DNA from: Dactylorhiza incarnata
Taxonomy: Eukaryota > Streptophyta > Magnoliopsida > Asparagales > Orchidaceae
NCBI GenBank assembly: GCA_033032865.1
Contig: JAWHQI010000004.1
Span: forward strand, 18,520,001-18,584,000
Direction of reading: 5' to 3'
Length of the DNA stretch: 64,000 nucleotides
Numbering within the stretch: the first letter of the stretch is position 1; every line of letters begins with the position of its first letter. A program made the translations under genes and the position numbers. Of the stretch, positions 52,572 to 64,000 are shown one piece after another. The notes beneath the pieces are model-generated. The model was not told where the DNA came from. It ran no database searches and saw only the letters and a program-made list of their open reading frames with translations.

Positions 52572-53835
52572 TGATAAGTAGTATTTTTATAACTTTTTAA
52601 TAGAAAATTTTGTAAATATTTAATATGAATTTTCCTTTTTATGTCAATTTTAGGTTATAAGTAGTTCTTTTTGTAATTTTAATTCTAACTTAGCTTAATT
52701 TCAATTTTTGCAGAATTTTGGGACAAATCGGGAAAAATGGCATTTCACGCCCTCGGTCACGCCCGTGACCAAGGGCATGTAACCTGAAGATCATTCCAGA
52801 ATCGATGCCACGCTGTTTGAACCACTCCACACCAAGTCACGCCCTAGGTCATGCCCGTGACCCAAAGTCACGCCTGTGACCGGGGGCGTGTAATCTTAGA
52901 ATCTTCCACGTATAGCCGCCGTCGAGACATGGAGCTGCAGTCAAGAAGTCAACTTGAGTCACGCCCGTGACCCACATGTCACGGCCGTGACTTGCCCGCG
53001 TGATCTCTGCTTCACCGCCGCGCTAAATTCCAGCCCACGCCGCATTTAATGCAGCCGTCCAAAGTCACGGCCGTGACCCGACATGTCACGCCCGTGACAT
53101 GTCATTTCTCGCCGCGCCGTCTAGAAAGCCCATGCCGCTGTCAGATCCGATGTGAATAGTGCAGTCACGCCCTTGGTCACGCCCGTGACCAAGGGCGTGT
53201 AATCTGAAATTTTTTCCTATAAATTCAGAGGTTCTCCTTGAGTCCAGGGTTCAGAATTTTGGAGTGGGGGAGGTGCTGCTAGAGCTGTTAGTGAGTTCTT
53301 CAATGCAATTGTTCATGTCTTTAAGCTTTCATGTCTTCGTTTTCAATTCATGTAATGTTTTAGTTTAACTTTCATGTACTAGCTCTTTTTAAACTTGTAA
53401 TCTTCATTTTCCTAGCTTGGTAATCTCTCTTTAAGATTGTAATAGTTTTGATTTTCAATAAAAATTAGCTTGCTCTCTCTTTCATTTTCTCTTTCTCCTT
53501 AAGTACTTCTCCTTTCATGCAACGTTAAATTTTCTTTCCTTTTTCCCCTCCACTATGTTGAGCATTAAGTCTTTTTATTATCGTTTTAATCATTCACTAA
53601 GTTTGCAAAATGTCTCTTTTTAACTAAGAAATCAAAACCTCTAAAATATCATTAGATAAGATAATAGTGATTTGCCTCGAAGTAGAAGTAATCAACGCGC
53701 CCCGTGGAATACGACCTTGGTATTTCCAAATATCCTATACTATAGACGATAAGGTACACTTGCCTTTATCGGATATAGTTTTGGAGAAAATCTCAACCTT
53801 TCACTAAATTTCAAAACCGCGAAAAATCTATATCA
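52572..53835 (+). repeat. 5' LTR of the Athila element
   Basis: 1264 bp. It contains eight or so GTCACGCCCGTGAC / GTCACGGCCGTGAC palindromes (52748-53200). The 34-bp inverted repeat at 53166-53199 has the same arms as that in the solo LTR at 44475 but centre CC. A possible TATA box (CCTATAAATTC) lies at about 53217-53227, just after the palindrome cluster. Confidence 0.92.
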
Positions 53836-53841
53836 AGTTTT

Positions 53842-53859
53842 TGGCGCCGTTGCCGGGGA
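53842..53859 (+). promoter_or_regulatory. Primer-binding site (Asp-tRNA) of Athila
   Basis: TGGCGCCGTTGCCGGGGA begins 6 nt after the 5' LTR end. It is complementary to the 3' end of plant Asp-tRNA and is the usual Athila primer site. Confidence 0.92.
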
Positions 53860-53997
53860 CTTTGCGTAGATATTTTGAAAAGAGGATAGCTATTAATTTT
53901 ATCATGTTTCTTTTTATTTTATTTTCCTTTTTCTAAATTTCAAAAAGAAAAAAAAATTATTTCAGTTTTTCCTCTTCCCTTCTTCTCTTTTTAGTGT

Positions 53998-55634
53998 ATG
54001 ACCCGAGGTAGCACTTCGATTCTTCCTTTTGATCCAGAGATCGAGCGAACCCTTTTGAGGCACCGCCGTTCTTGTGATCAGGGAAATCAAGTAGAATCCG
54101 AAGAGTCGATCGGGGACACTAACGCAGCAAATATGGATCATAATCTTAATCCTCCAAATCTTAACGAGCCAAATCCTAATGAGGACGCGCAACGGACAAT
54201 GTCCTATTATGCGCGGCCGAATTTGGAAGGCACACAATCGAGTATTGTTCGCCCCACGGTGGCGAACAATAATTTTGAGATCAAGTCCAGCATCATACAA
54301 ATGGTGCAACAATCGGTGACCTTTGATGGTCAACCGGACGAGGATACAAATTCACATATCTCTTACTTTCTTGAAATTTGCGACACTTTTAAGATCAATG
54401 GCGTCACCGATGACGCCATTCGGCTACGTCTTTTTCCTTTTTCTTTGCGGTCTAAGGCCAAGCAGTGGCTGGGCTCCCTACCAAGGGGATCCATCACTAC
54501 ATTTGCCGAAATGGCGGAAAAATTTCTTAATAAATATTTCCCGCCTTCAAAGACCGCTAAATTGCGCATGGATATTGCACCATTCATGCAATTCGACTCG
54601 GAGACTCTCTATGACACATGGGAGTGCTTCAAGGAGATTTTGCGTCGATGCCCTCACCACGCACTTGCCACTTGGCAACAAGTGCAAATATTTTATAATG
54701 GCTTAAATCTCCAAACGAGGCAAATGATTGATGCGGCCGCCGGGGGACATTAAATAATAAAACCCCGATCGCCGCTCAAGAGCTTTTCGAAGAGATGGCC
54801 ACAAATGCGTACCAATGGAACATACCCCGAGCACGGCCTAATAAGCCGGCCGGAACTTTTGAAATAGACGCAAACGCAAATTTAGCTTTACAAGTTGAGC
54901 GCTTAACAAAGCAAGTGGCGGAGATGTCTGCTTCCTCCGCCACTCCTCCTTGGGCTAATAACGTTTTAATTGAAGAACATGTTGACTACATGGGAAATCC
55001 ACCTCGGCCTTCCTATAACCCGAACACCGCTCCGTATAATAACACCTACAATACGGGTTATAGGAATCATCCGAATTTCTCATGGAGCAACCAAGGAAAT
55101 GCTCAGCGTCCTATGAATTTAAATCAACCTCCCCCTAATCAACTTCTTAACTTAACTCCGCCTCCAAATTTGATTTCTCAAAATTATAATCCACCCGGTT
55201 TTCCACCGCAACAGCAAAAACTCTCTCCGATTGAAGAGGTTTTTGCAAAATATGTTGCTACAAATGAAACGAACATCCGGAACCTTACCGGATCGATAAA
55301 AAATTTAGAGAATCAAGTGGGCCAACTCGCAAAGATGATTTCTGAGCGTCAACAAGGAGCACTACCGGGGAACACCGAGCAAAATCCAAAGGAGAGCTCG
55401 CACGCAATTACACTCCGAAGCGGGAAGGAGGTGGTTCAAAAATAGGACGAACCCAAGGTAATTTCCTCTCCTCCTCCTCCTACTTTTAATTCATCTTCGA
55501 ATTTGCCCGCTACGATAGCTCCGCACACTTCTATTTTAAATCCGCGCGCTCCTACTTCTAATATTCCGTATACATCGAAATTTAAAAATGAAAGCGCCGA
55601 AAAAAATTATAAAAAGTTTTTAGATGTTTTAAAA
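53998..55634 (+). pseudogene. gag of the Athila element
   Basis: ATG at 53998 (MTRGSTSILPFDPEIERTL). The gag domain is visible as SSIIQMVQQSVTFDGQPDEDTNSHISYFLEI..., KQWLGSLPRGSITTFAEMAEKFL and WECFKEILRRCPHH. One base change near 54750 shifts the frame just before LNNKTPIAAQELFEEM. The second frame (54795 on) carries the Asn/Pro-rich C-terminus and ...SHAITLRSGKEV, with TAG at 55443-55445 and TAA at 55635-55637. Matches Athila gag in order and motifs. Confidence 0.88.
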
Positions 55635-55637
55635 TAA

Positions 55638-56449
55638 ATCCATATTAATGTACCTTTCTGCGAGGCTATCTCACAAATGCCTAAATATGCGAAATATCTT
55701 AAGGAGTTTCTCTCCAATAAGAAAAAGTTAGAAGATATTTCGCATGTTTCTTTAAACGCAAAATGCTCCGCGGTTGTACTCAACAAATTGCCGAAAAAAG
55801 CAAATCACCCGGGACGGTTTTCCATCCCATGTCTTTTTGGCAATTCGTTAGTAAAACACGCCTTAGCGGATCTTGGAGCAAGCATCAACCTTATGCCATT
55901 TTCTTTGTTCAAAAAGCTAGGTCTAGGAAATCCAAGGCCCACTCGAATGAGTATCCAATTAGCGGATCGTTCTTTAAAATATCCGATAGGAATAGTGGAT
56001 GACGTGCTCGTCAAGGTTGACAAATTCATCTTCCTGGTGGATTTTGTCATTCTTGACATCGAAGAGGATGCCGAAGTACCCCTCATACTCGGCCGCCCCT
56101 TCCTTGCCACCTCCCGCGCTATTATCGACATAAGTAACGGAAAGCTCCTCCTACGGGTTGGAGACGATGAAGTTACTTTCGGCATAAATTCCTCGATGCG
56201 GAACACGCTAGAAAATGATGATTCATGTTTTTACTTAGAAGAGTGTTGTGAGTTTGATTCATCCCTCGAGTTAGTTTCATCGGCGAGTAGTGATTCCGAG
56301 CCCGTAGAGCTCTTTTGAGATGAAGAAGAAGTTTCTCACCCCACACCACCCGAACCATTATTTTTAGAAAAATTAAAAATCAAGACTTCTTATGAAGAAC
56401 CACCCATATTGGAGTTGAAACAACTCCCCCTCACCTTAAATACTTATTT
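55638..56449 (+). pseudogene. Protease region of the Athila element
   Basis: The frame contains MPKYAKYLKEFLSNKKKL, CSAVVLNKLPKK, the active-site motif ADLGASINLMPFSLF near 55866-55905 (Asp-Leu-Gly-Ala, as normal in Athila) and VPLILGRPFLATSRAIID. TGA at 56316-56318 and a one-base shift near 56440 separate it from the RT frame. Confidence 0.88.
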
Positions 56450-59323
56450 TTGGAAAAAGAGTCTAAGCTACCCGCCATCATTTCATCCGATCTTAGTGAC
56501 TCAGAAATTTCTGAGTTGACTATAGTCTTAAGAAAGCACCGCCACGCAATTGCGTGGCAATTATCGGACATTAAGGGTATAAACCCATCTTTCTGCACTC
56601 ATAAAATATTTCTCAAAGATAATTCCCGAAATTCAGTCCAGCCTCAACGACGACTAAACCCTAACATGAAAGAAGTCGTTAAGACCGAAGTTATAAATCT
56701 TCTGGACGCGGGAATCATCTACCCGATATTGGACAGTACTTGGGTTAGCCCAGTACAAGTCGTGCCAAAGAAAGGTGGTGTCACGGTAGTTGCGAACGAA
56801 AATAACGAATTGATCCCAACCCGTACTGTTACGGGTGGGCGGATGTGCATCGACTATCGGAAATTAAATGATGCCACCCGTAAGGATCACTTCCCTCTAC
56901 CATTTATCTACCAAAATTTAGAACGCCTTTCGGGTCACTCCTACTACTGTTTTCTAGATGGTTTGTCGGGATACTTCCAAATTCCGATTTCGCCCGACGA
57001 CCAAGAGAAAACCACTTTCACTTGTCCCTTTGGCACCTTCGCTTATCGAAGGATGCCATTTGGCTTTTGTAACGCGCCAGCTACATTCCAAAGATGTATG
57101 CTGGCAATTTTTGACGAGTTAGTGGAGGAGGTGATGGAAGTATTCATGGACGATTTTTCCGTGTACGGGAGTTCATTTGAAAACTGTTTAAAAAATCTCG
57201 AGCGCGTGTTGCAGCGATGTGAGGAAACGAATTTAGCGCTTAATTGGGAGAAATGCCATTTTATGGTCAAGGAAGGACTAGTCCTTGGCCATAAAATTTC
57301 GGGCAAGGGGATCGAGGTCGATAGGGCCAAGATTGAAGTAATTGAAAAACTTCCCCCTCCCACAAACGTAAAAGCTATTAGGAGTTTCCTAGGCCACGCA
57401 GGGTTCTATCGGCGCTTTATACAAAATTTTTCCAAAATCACAAAGCCGTTAACCCATCTTCTTGAAAAGGAATCCTTATTTATTTTTAGCGATGAATGCC
57501 ATTTGGCCTTTAAATTTATCAAAGAAAAACTTATAAACTCCCCGATTCTAGTCGCGCCGGATTGGTCGCTCCCTTTTGAAATCATGTGCGACGCGAGTGA
57601 CATTGCGGTTGGTGCCGTTTTAGGCCAACGGGTGAGTAAGTATTTCCACCCTATTTTTTATGCGAGCAAAACACTCATGTCGGCACAAGCGAATTACACC
57701 ACTACCGAAAAAGAGCTTCTAGCTATCGTTTTTGCCTTCGATAAGTTTAGGTCATACATCACCCTCTCGAAAGTTATCGTCTTCACGGATCACTCCGCAA
57801 TTAGGTATCTTTTAAGCAAATCGGACGCCAAGCCTCGTCTTTTGCGATGGATCCTCCTCTTGCAGGAGTTCGACTTAGAGATCCGGGACAAAAGGGGAGC
57901 CGAAAACTTGGCGGCCGATCACCTCTCCCGTTTAGAAAACCCCGCCTCTGACGTATTAATAGAATCTGACATTAATGATAAATTTCCCGAAGAGCGCCTC
58001 CTTACTCTCGAAAATATTAATTCATCGTCTACCCCCTGGTTTGCAGATCTGGCTAACTATTTAGTCGCCCGGGTCCTGCCAAAAGAATTCTCGAGTCAGC
58101 AAAAGAAGAAATTCTTTTCTGATTTAAAGAATTACTTTTGGGAGGACCCCTTGTTATTCCGTGTATGCGCAGAGCAGGTAGTAAGACGATGCGTCTCGAG
58201 TGAGGAAGGCCTTAAAATTTTACGTCATTGTCATGAGGGACCCACCGGAGGTCATTATCATTCAAACCGAACCGCAAGGAAGGCGCTGGAGGCGGGCTTT
58301 TATTGGCCCTCACTCTTCAAAGATGCTCACACCCTTGTGAGTACTTGCGACAGCTGCCAGCGGTCGGGGAACATCTCCCGCCGGGATGAGATGCCCCAAA
58401 ACATTTTCTTAGAATGCGAAATTTTCGACCTTTGGGGTATCGATTTTGTTGGTCCTCTCCCTCCATCTTTTTCAAATAAATATATTCTAGTGGCGGTCGA
58501 CTACGTATCGAGGTGGGCGGAAGCGCAAGCTCTCCCCATGAATGATGCGCGAGTCGTCGTTAATTTCTTAAAAAAATTATTTTCTCGATTTGGCACGCCG
58601 CGCGCTATTGTGAGTGATCGGGGCACCCATTTTTGCAATACTCAATTTACAAAAATCTTAGCGAAATATGGTGTCACTCACAAATTATCCACCGCATATC
58701 ACCCACAAACGAGCGGCCAAGTCGAAGTTGTTAATCGAGAATTAAAACGGATTTTAGAAAAAACAGTTTCTATCAATCGGAAGGATTGGGCAATAAAGCT
58801 CGATGACGCGCTATGGGCCTATCGAACGGCATACAAGACCGCTATCAGTTGTACACCGTATCGAATGGTTTATGGCAAGGCTTGCCACCTTCCGGTCGAA
58901 TTAGAACACCGCGCATTTTGGGCGCTTAAATTTTTAAACCTCGATTCCACTCTAGCGGGAGAACAAAGAAAATTCCAAATAAACGAATTAGATGAGTGGC
59001 GAGCGAATGCGTATGAGAGCAATAAATTATATAAGGAGCGAACAAAGTTTTATCACGATAAGCATATAAAATTTCCAAAAACTTTTTCGCCGGGCGATCT
59101 CGTCCTCCTTTATAATTCCCGCCTTCGCCTTTTTCCGGGAAAACTAAAATCCCGATGGTCTGGACCCTTTATTGTTAAAGAGGTTTGGTCCTATGGGACA
59201 ATTTTAATTTCCCACCCGGAAAAAGGTACCTTCAAAGTAAACGGCCACCGCCTTAAATTATATCTTCCGGGAGAGTTAACTAATGAAAAGAGTGATTCGA
59301 TTGTATTTCAACCTATAATATGA
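56450..59323 (+). CDS. Athila RT - RNase H - integrase, 957-codon open frame
   Basis: The largest intact frame in the window. [64 protein letters not shown] and catalytic FMDD at 57143-57154 (residues 232-235). RNase [16 protein letters not shown] near residue 380, [33 protein letters not shown]. Integrase: HHCC finger ([18 protein letters not shown], residues ~593-640), then GIDFVGPL (D ~664), VSDRGTHF (D ~722) and [14 protein letters not shown] (E ~758). The C-terminal part includes RRHWSGPF-like [11 protein letters not shown]. All catalytic residues are present. The true start is upstream; the first Met here is arbitrary because a frameshift lies just before it. Confidence 0.95.
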   Translation: MEKESKLPAIISSDLSDSEISELTIVLRKHRHAIAWQLSDIKGINPSFCTHKIFLKDNSRNSVQPQRRLNPNMKEVVKTEVINLLDAGIIYPILDSTWVSPVQVVPKKGGVTVVANENNELIPTRTVTGGRMCIDYRKLNDATRKDHFPLPFIYQNLERLSGHSYYCFLDGLSGYFQIPISPDDQEKTTFTCPFGTFAYRRMPFGFCNAPATFQRCMLAIFDELVEEVMEVFMDDFSVYGSSFENCLKNLERVLQRCEETNLALNWEKCHFMVKEGLVLGHKISGKGIEVDRAKIEVIEKLPPPTNVKAIRSFLGHAGFYRRFIQNFSKITKPLTHLLEKESLFIFSDECHLAFKFIKEKLINSPILVAPDWSLPFEIMCDASDIAVGAVLGQRVSKYFHPIFYASKTLMSAQANYTTTEKELLAIVFAFDKFRSYITLSKVIVFTDHSAIRYLLSKSDAKPRLLRWILLLQEFDLEIRDKRGAENLAADHLSRLENPASDVLIESDINDKFPEERLLTLENINSSSTPWFADLANYLVARVLPKEFSSQQKKKFFSDLKNYFWEDPLLFRVCAEQVVRRCVSSEEGLKILRHCHEGPTGGHYHSNRTARKALEAGFYWPSLFKDAHTLVSTCDSCQRSGNISRRDEMPQNIFLECEIFDLWGIDFVGPLPPSFSNKYILVAVDYVSRWAEAQALPMNDARVVVNFLKKLFSRFGTPRAIVSDRGTHFCNTQFTKILAKYGVTHKLSTAYHPQTSGQVEVVNRELKRILEKTVSINRKDWAIKLDDALWAYRTAYKTAISCTPYRMVYGKACHLPVELEHRAFWALKFLNLDSTLAGEQRKFQINELDEWRANAYESNKLYKERTKFYHDKHIKFPKTFSPGDLVLLYNSRLRLFPGKLKSRWSGPFIVKEVWSYGTILISHPEKGTFKVNGHRLKLYLPGELTNEKSDSIVFQPII

Positions 59324-60972
59324 TCGGCAAGTGGGTCAAGCTACGCGACCTTAAACAAAGCGCTGTTGGGAGGCCCCCCAAAGTTATCTTTTGTTATTTT
59401 CTCTTGTCTTTTCTTTTCTTCTTTAACAACTTTTGCAGGTAATCGTGGCTTCCCCACAAAAGCTTCAAAAAAAATCAGGGAAGCCCTTTTTCCTTCTCTT
59501 CTTTCATTTTTGCATTTCTTTTTACCTTTTCTTACTTCATACTTATTTTTAAACATTGGGGACAATGTTTAACTTTAAGTATGGGGGTGTAAATAGCCCT
59601 TTGTAAATATTTGTAAATAGTTTTAAAAAGAAAATTTAAAAAAAAAACAACAAAAAGAAAATTTTAATTTTGTTTATATGATTTCCTTTATTTAAGCACT
59701 TATAAAATCCAAAAACTCAAAAAAATTTAAAAAATCGAAAATTTAAATCTTGGAAAGGGACGTTTGGGATTTCATCTCATCACACCTCCTAGTACCTTGC
59801 GAACCCTTCACCGGGTAGCCCTTGGGAAGTCCAAGACTTGCAAAAATTGTTAAGTTTTAAAGCTAGTTTCCTTTCTTTGTAAATAGTTTTTAATATCAAA
59901 AATTCAAAAAAAAGATAATATCAAAAATTCAAAAAAAAAAGATAATATCAAAAATTCAAAAAATTCTTATATCCCTCCTTCTTGTTGTTTTTGTGATTTC
60001 TTAGAAATCTAGTTGAGAATGTTTATAAGCATGTTTAAGTTTTTAATTGGCTAAAATTTTGCTTATCATAGTTTGTTAATTTTAAATTTGAGGTAATCTT
60101 AATTTAAGAATCATCTTATGATTTTAAATTGATTAGAGAATTTTGTTAGCATGACTTCTCTTTTTATTTTTAAATGGCTTCATTTTGTAGTAAATTTCCT
60201 AAACATCTTTAGATTTCAATTATATTTTCTTCTAACTTCTTAGATCTTAGGAATTTTAATTTTACTAGAATTTGCTCTCAATATGATTTAAAGCTAGCTA
60301 GATTTATTTTCCCCTACCATACCCCCTTTGATGGCATAAAAAAATATATATTAAAAGATCATATGTCATGGGAATAAGAGGATAAAATTCATTATTCCCT
60401 AAAACATATGCACCCAAAATATTTGAAAATTTTATATGGCATGGAGTAAGAGGATAAAATTCATTACTCCTAAACCATATACATTTTGGGTTTTTATTAG
60501 AAGAGAAAAAAAAGAGAGAAAGAAAGAAAAAAAAAGAGGAAATTTCATGATAAATTCCATTTCCTCCATTCAAAAATTTCTCTTCTTATGCCAAATTTTA
60601 TGAATCCCCCTTAGCCAATTATCATTGTTCTAGTTTTAGTTGAAAATTATGGAGAGAGCAATATTTAGTAATTTACTTTTCCTTAAGTTTCTTTTAAGGT
60701 AGAGTTCTTATAATTTTAATTTAATTTAGTTTTATAATTTCTACAATTTTGTCAAACTACTTAATTTTCTTGAGAAGTTCTTGCCTAAACATTTTTCCCT
60801 CTTTTCAAATCATCATCATAATTTAGGACTTAACTCCCCCTTGAATTTACTCTTAATTTAACTTTTGGTTAAATGAAATTTTAGTTTTAAATTAAAAATT
60901 TGTAAGGATGTCTTATAAATTATGTCTCACAATTTTTCTCTGGAATAGCAAAACCTCAAGTATGGGGGTATT
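59324..60972. other. Athila 3' region without an envelope gene
   Basis: 1.65 kb, very AT-rich. It starts with the GCGCTGTTGGGAGGC block (about 59360) often found after pol in Athila relatives. No envelope-like ORF, which some Athila elements carry, is present. Simple repeats of AAAATTCAAAAA occur at 59896-59965. AAGTATGGGGGT occurs twice, at 59577 and, as the polypurine tract, at 60958 just before the 3' LTR. Confidence 0.75.
60958..60972 (+). promoter_or_regulatory. Polypurine tract of Athila
   Basis: AAGTATGGGGGTATT directly precedes the 3' LTR start at 60973. An identical 12-mer at 59577-59588 is a second, internal copy. Confidence 0.8.
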
Positions 60973-62215
60973 TGATAAGTAGTATTTTTATAACTTTTTA
61001 ATAGAAAATTTTGTAAATATTTAATATGAATTTTCCTTTTGATGTCAATTTTAGGTTATAAGTAGTTCTTTTTGTAATTTTAATTCTAACTTAGCTTAAT
61101 TTCAATTTTTGCAGAATTTTGGGACAAATTGGGAAAAATGGCATGTCACGCCCTCGGTCACGCCCGTGACCAAGGGCGTGTAACCTGAAGATCAGTCCAG
61201 AATCGATGCCACGCTGTTTGAACCAGTCCACACCAAGTCACGCCCCAGGTCACGCCCGTGACCGGGGGCGTGTAATCTTAGAATCTTCCACGTAGACCCG
61301 CCGTCGAGACATGGAGCTGCAGTCGAGAAGTCAACTTGAGTCACGCCCGTGACCCACATGATACGGTCGTGACTTGCCCGCGTGATCTCTGCTTCGCCGC
61401 CGCGCCAAATTCCAGCCCACGCCGCATTTAATGCAGCCATCCAAAGTCACGGCCGTGACCCGACATGTCACGCCCGTGACATGTCATTTCTCGCCGCGCC
61501 GTCCAGAAAGCCCACGCCGCTGTCAGATCCGATGTGAATAGTGCAGTCACGCCCTTGGTCACGCCCGTGACCAAGGGCGTGTAATCTGAATTTTTTTCCT
61601 ATAAATTCAGAGGTTCTCCTTGAGTCCAGGGTTCAGAATTTTGGAGTGGGGGAGGTGCTGCTAGAGCTGTTAGTGAGTTCTTCAATGCAATTGTTCATTT
61701 CTTTAAGCTTTCATGTCTTCCTTTTCAATTCATGCAATGTTTTAGTTTAACTTTCATGTACTAGCTCTTTTTAAACTTGTAATCTTCATTTTCCTAGCTT
61801 GGTAATCTCTCTTTAAGATTGTAATAGTTTTGATTTTCAATAAAAAATAGCTTGCTCTCTCTTTCATTTGCTCTTTCTCCTTAAGTACTTCTCCTTTCAT
61901 GCAACGTTAAGTTTTCATTCCTTTTTCCCCTCCACTATGTTGAGCATTAAGTCTTTTTATTATCGTTTTAATCATTCACTAAGTTTGCAAAATGTCTCTT
62001 TTTAACTAAGAAATCAAAACCTCCAAAATATCATTAGATAAGATAATAGTGATTTGCCTCGAAGTAGAAGTAATCAACGCGCCCCGTGGAATATGACCTT
62101 GGTATTTCCAAATATCCTATACTATAGACGATAAGGTACACTTGCCTTTATCGGATATAGTTTTGGAGAAAATCTCAACCTTTCACTAAATTTCAAAACC
62201 GAGAAATCTATATCA
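60973..62215 (+). repeat. 3' LTR of the Athila element
   Basis: 1243 bp, TGATAAG...ATATCA, followed by GCAAC. It lacks a ~24-bp piece of the palindrome cluster present in the 5' LTR near 52860. The 34-bp inverted repeat is intact at 61548-61581. Confidence 0.92.
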
Positions 62216-63060
62216 GCAACCAAACTGGCGGTGCCTATCAGAGAGGAGGTTGCCAAGCTTCTGAATGCAAACTTTATTTCTGAAATTCAATACCCCACTT
62301 GGATGTCTAACGTTGTAATGGTGAAAAAATCCAGTGGGAAGTGGCGCATGTGCGTAGATTTTACAAAACTTAATAAAGCATGCCCCAAAGATTGCTACCC
62401 TCTGCCTCGGATAGATGTTTTAGTAGATTTCGCGGTTGGGTATAATTTCATGAGCTTTCTCGATGCATTTTCAGGGTATCATCAAATCAAAATGCACAAA
62501 CCTGATATCCCACACACTTCTTTCATTACGAACGATGGGTGTTACTGTTACCTCGTAATGCCCTTCGGTCTTAAAAATGCAGGTGCAACGTATCAGAGAA
62601 TGATGGATACAGTTTTTAAGCATCAGAAAGGCAGGAACCTTGAAGTCTACGTTGATGATCTCCTCCTAAGAAGTAAAACCTTTTCAATACATCTGAAAGA
62701 CCTCATAGAGACGTTCGCTACTCTACGGAGGTTCAAATTAAAATTGAATCCATTGAAATGCTTGTTCGGAGCAAATAATGGGAAATTTCTCGGGCATCTC
62801 CTTACTCCTGATGGCCTTGCACCGAACCCAGATAAGGTGAAGGCTGTCCTAGACATGACCCCTCCTTGTAATTCGAAAGAGGTCCAGCAACTTGGAGGAA
62901 GGTTGGCAGGGCTGAGCAGGTTCATTTCTAAATCAGGAGATAAAAGTGCTCCATTATTTAAAACACTCCGAGGAGGATCCAAGTTTGAATGGAGCGAAGA
63001 GTGCAATAAAGCTTTTGAACAGTTGAAAATATAGTTAACTTCAACCCCTCTACTTCAAAT
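62216..63060 (+). pseudogene. Reverse transcriptase of Tat copy B (resumes after Athila)
   Basis: The frame resumes at KLAVPIREEVAKLLN and shows FISEIQYPTWMSNVVMVKKS, CVDFTKLNKACPKDCYPLPRID, DAFSGYHQIKM and PFGLKNAGATYQ. The catalytic YVDD is at 62648-62659, followed by the connection AGLSRFISKSGDKSAPLF. TAG at 63032-63034 stands where related copies have Gln or open sequence. It is closely related to RT of copy H. Confidence 0.9.
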
Positions 63061-64000
63061 CCCCCACGAAGGGGAAATACTGTTCTTATATTTAGGGGTT
63101 GGTCCAGATGCAGTGAGTTATGTCCTCGTCTGGGAGGAAAAGAAGAAACAGTTTTCGATATATTATGTCAGTCATATCCTTAAAGATGCAGAAACATGAT
63201 ACTCGATCTTGGAAAAGCTAGCTTTGGCTTTAGTTATGTCATCACGAAGGCTTCACCCTTACTTTCAAGCTTATCCCATCCAAGTAGTTACAGATCATCC
63301 TCTGAGGAGTATTCTTGAAAAGCCAGATCATTCGGGGAGATTCGCTAAATGGGCTATCGAACTGAGCAAATTTGAAATGTCCTACATTCCCAGAACAACA
63401 ATCAAAGCACAAGTCTTGGCAGACTTCTTGGTTGATATGACGGAGTCCAGTCTTGAACATGTAGAGAAATCTCCTTTGGTATGGACTATTTAAGTGGATG
63501 GGTCTTCTGGTAAAAACTCCGTGGGAGCCAGAGTAATTTTAATCAGCCCAAATGGCATCAAGCTTGAGCAGGCTATCAAGTTCTTCTTTCCGGTCACAAA
63601 TAATCAGGCAGAGTACGAGGCACTTCTGTCCGGTCTGAGACTTGCAAAGGAGCTGGGGAGAGAACACGTGCATGTCAAAACTGATTCGCTAGTGATGGCT
63701 TCCCAAGTTTTGGGGAATTACGAAACAAGAGAACCAATGTTGAGGAAGTATCTGCTGCTAGATAAGGAGGAGATCGGAAGATTCAAATCATTCATCATTG
63801 AGCATATTCCTAGGACACAGAATGAAGAAGCAGATGAATTGTCAAAGTTCGGTCTTCCATCAGGGGGAGTGACCTCTGAACTTTTCCATCCGGCAACAGA
63901 AGAAGGGGAACTCATGCAGATCAATCAGAATCCTTCCTGGAAAGATCCTTATGAGCTATTCTTATCGAAAGGAGAATTTCATCAATCCATCAAAGACAGA
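63061..64000 (+). pseudogene. RNase H and archaeal-type RNase H of Tat copy B, cut by window end
   Basis: The frame reads LFLYLGVGPDAVSYVLVWEEKKK, then the first RNase H to KAQVLADFLVDM. The second RNase H follows with VDGSSGKNSVGA, AEYEALLSGLRLAKELG and KTDSLVMASQV (acidic triad kept). Stops occur near 63197 (TGA) and at 63491-63493 (TAA just before VDG). It ends at LSKGEFHQSIKDR at the window edge, before integrase. Confidence 0.88.

Larger units (their letters stand above)
52572..62215 (+). mobile_element. Athila-lineage Ty3/gypsy retrotransposon, complete with TSD
   Basis: 9.64-kb element with LTRs of 1264 and 1243 bp (TGATAAG...ATATCA) and target duplication GCAAC (52567-52571, 62216-62220) inside RT of Tat copy B. 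The primer site TGGCGCCGTTGCCGGGGA fits Asp-tRNA, as is usual in Athila. The order gag, PR, RT, RNase H, integrase and the DLGASINLMP protease and [11 protein letters not shown] signatures place it in Athila. LTRs look ~2 per cent different in the first 240 bp plus one ~24-bp indel, so it is a fairly young insertion. Gag and PR are broken; RT to integrase is open. Confidence 0.94.
49212..64000 (+). mobile_element. Tat-lineage copy B (5' part, interrupted by Athila, cut by window end)
   Basis: 5' LTR, gag, PR, then an Athila insertion at the start of RT, then RT and RNase H up to the window end. The frame EVAT|KLAVPI reads across the insertion site once Athila and one GCAAC are ignored. Several stops show it is inactive. 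Integrase, antisense genes and 3' LTR, if present, lie beyond 64000. Confidence 0.88.

Noticed and set aside
53842..53859. tRNA gene
   Set aside because: Only the 18 nt complementary to a tRNA 3' end are present, right after an LTR; it is a primer-binding site. The same holds for 32976-32987.

Overview
The window is nuclear DNA of a flowering plant. It starts in a degenerate fragment of the 35S ribosomal repeat (18S-ITS1-5.8S-ITS2-26S, minus strand). Almost everything after that is nested LTR retrotransposons plus a block of satellite DNA with a ~180-bp monomer. I see no intact host gene. No species can be named from sequence alone. This is the kind of sequence found in pericentromeric or otherwise repeat-dense heterochromatin.

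The main player is one Ty3/gypsy family of the Tat lineage. The evidence is gag, an aspartic protease with DTGSS, an RT with Y(M/V)DDLLL, two consecutive RNase H domains and an HHCC/DDE integrase. Five LTRs of the family are present: L1 2848-3615 (+), L2 12017-12854 (-), L3 17801-18645 (+), L4 31440-31516 joined to 41217-41991 (-), and L5 49212-49915 (+). L3, L4 and L5 are followed by a hairpin leader and gag, so they are 5' LTRs. L1 and L2 are preceded by one shared ~190-bp segment, so they are 3' LTRs. Between pol and the 3' LTR the family carries two extra genes on the ANTISENSE strand, here called aORF1 and aORF2. They have spliceosomal introns and appear to have their own promoter abutting the 3' LTR. 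The order in a full element is 5'LTR - gag - PR - RT - RNH - aRNH - INT - ~110-bp repeats - palindrome-rich spacer - aORF2(anti) - aORF1(anti) - promoter - 3'LTR.

Layout: 1-1713 rDNA fragment. 1714-3615 3' end of Tat copy D (+). 3616-12016 left part of Tat copy J (-). 12017-17800 3' end of Tat copy G (-), apparently inserted in the RT of J. 17801-30316 Tat copy H (+), inserted in G. At about 30308-30316 a deletion joins H aORF1 to the gag of J, giving a 667-codon chimeric open frame. 31440-41991 is the 5' LTR of J, split by a complete Sirevirus-type Ty1/copia element (31517-41216, target duplication AGTGA). 41992-49211 is the satellite with a ~2.04-kb higher-order repeat, interrupted by an Athila-type solo LTR (43845-45460, target duplication GAAAA). 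From 49212 to the window end is Tat copy B (+), whose polyprotein is split by a complete Athila element (52572-62215, target duplication GCAAC).

Nearly all coding regions are broken by stops or frameshifts; the exception is the 957-codon RT-RNH-integrase frame of Athila. The most interesting points are the antisense spliced two-gene module of the Tat family, the dense CpG-centred palindromes that each of the three retroelement lineages carries in its own version, and the higher-order satellite.
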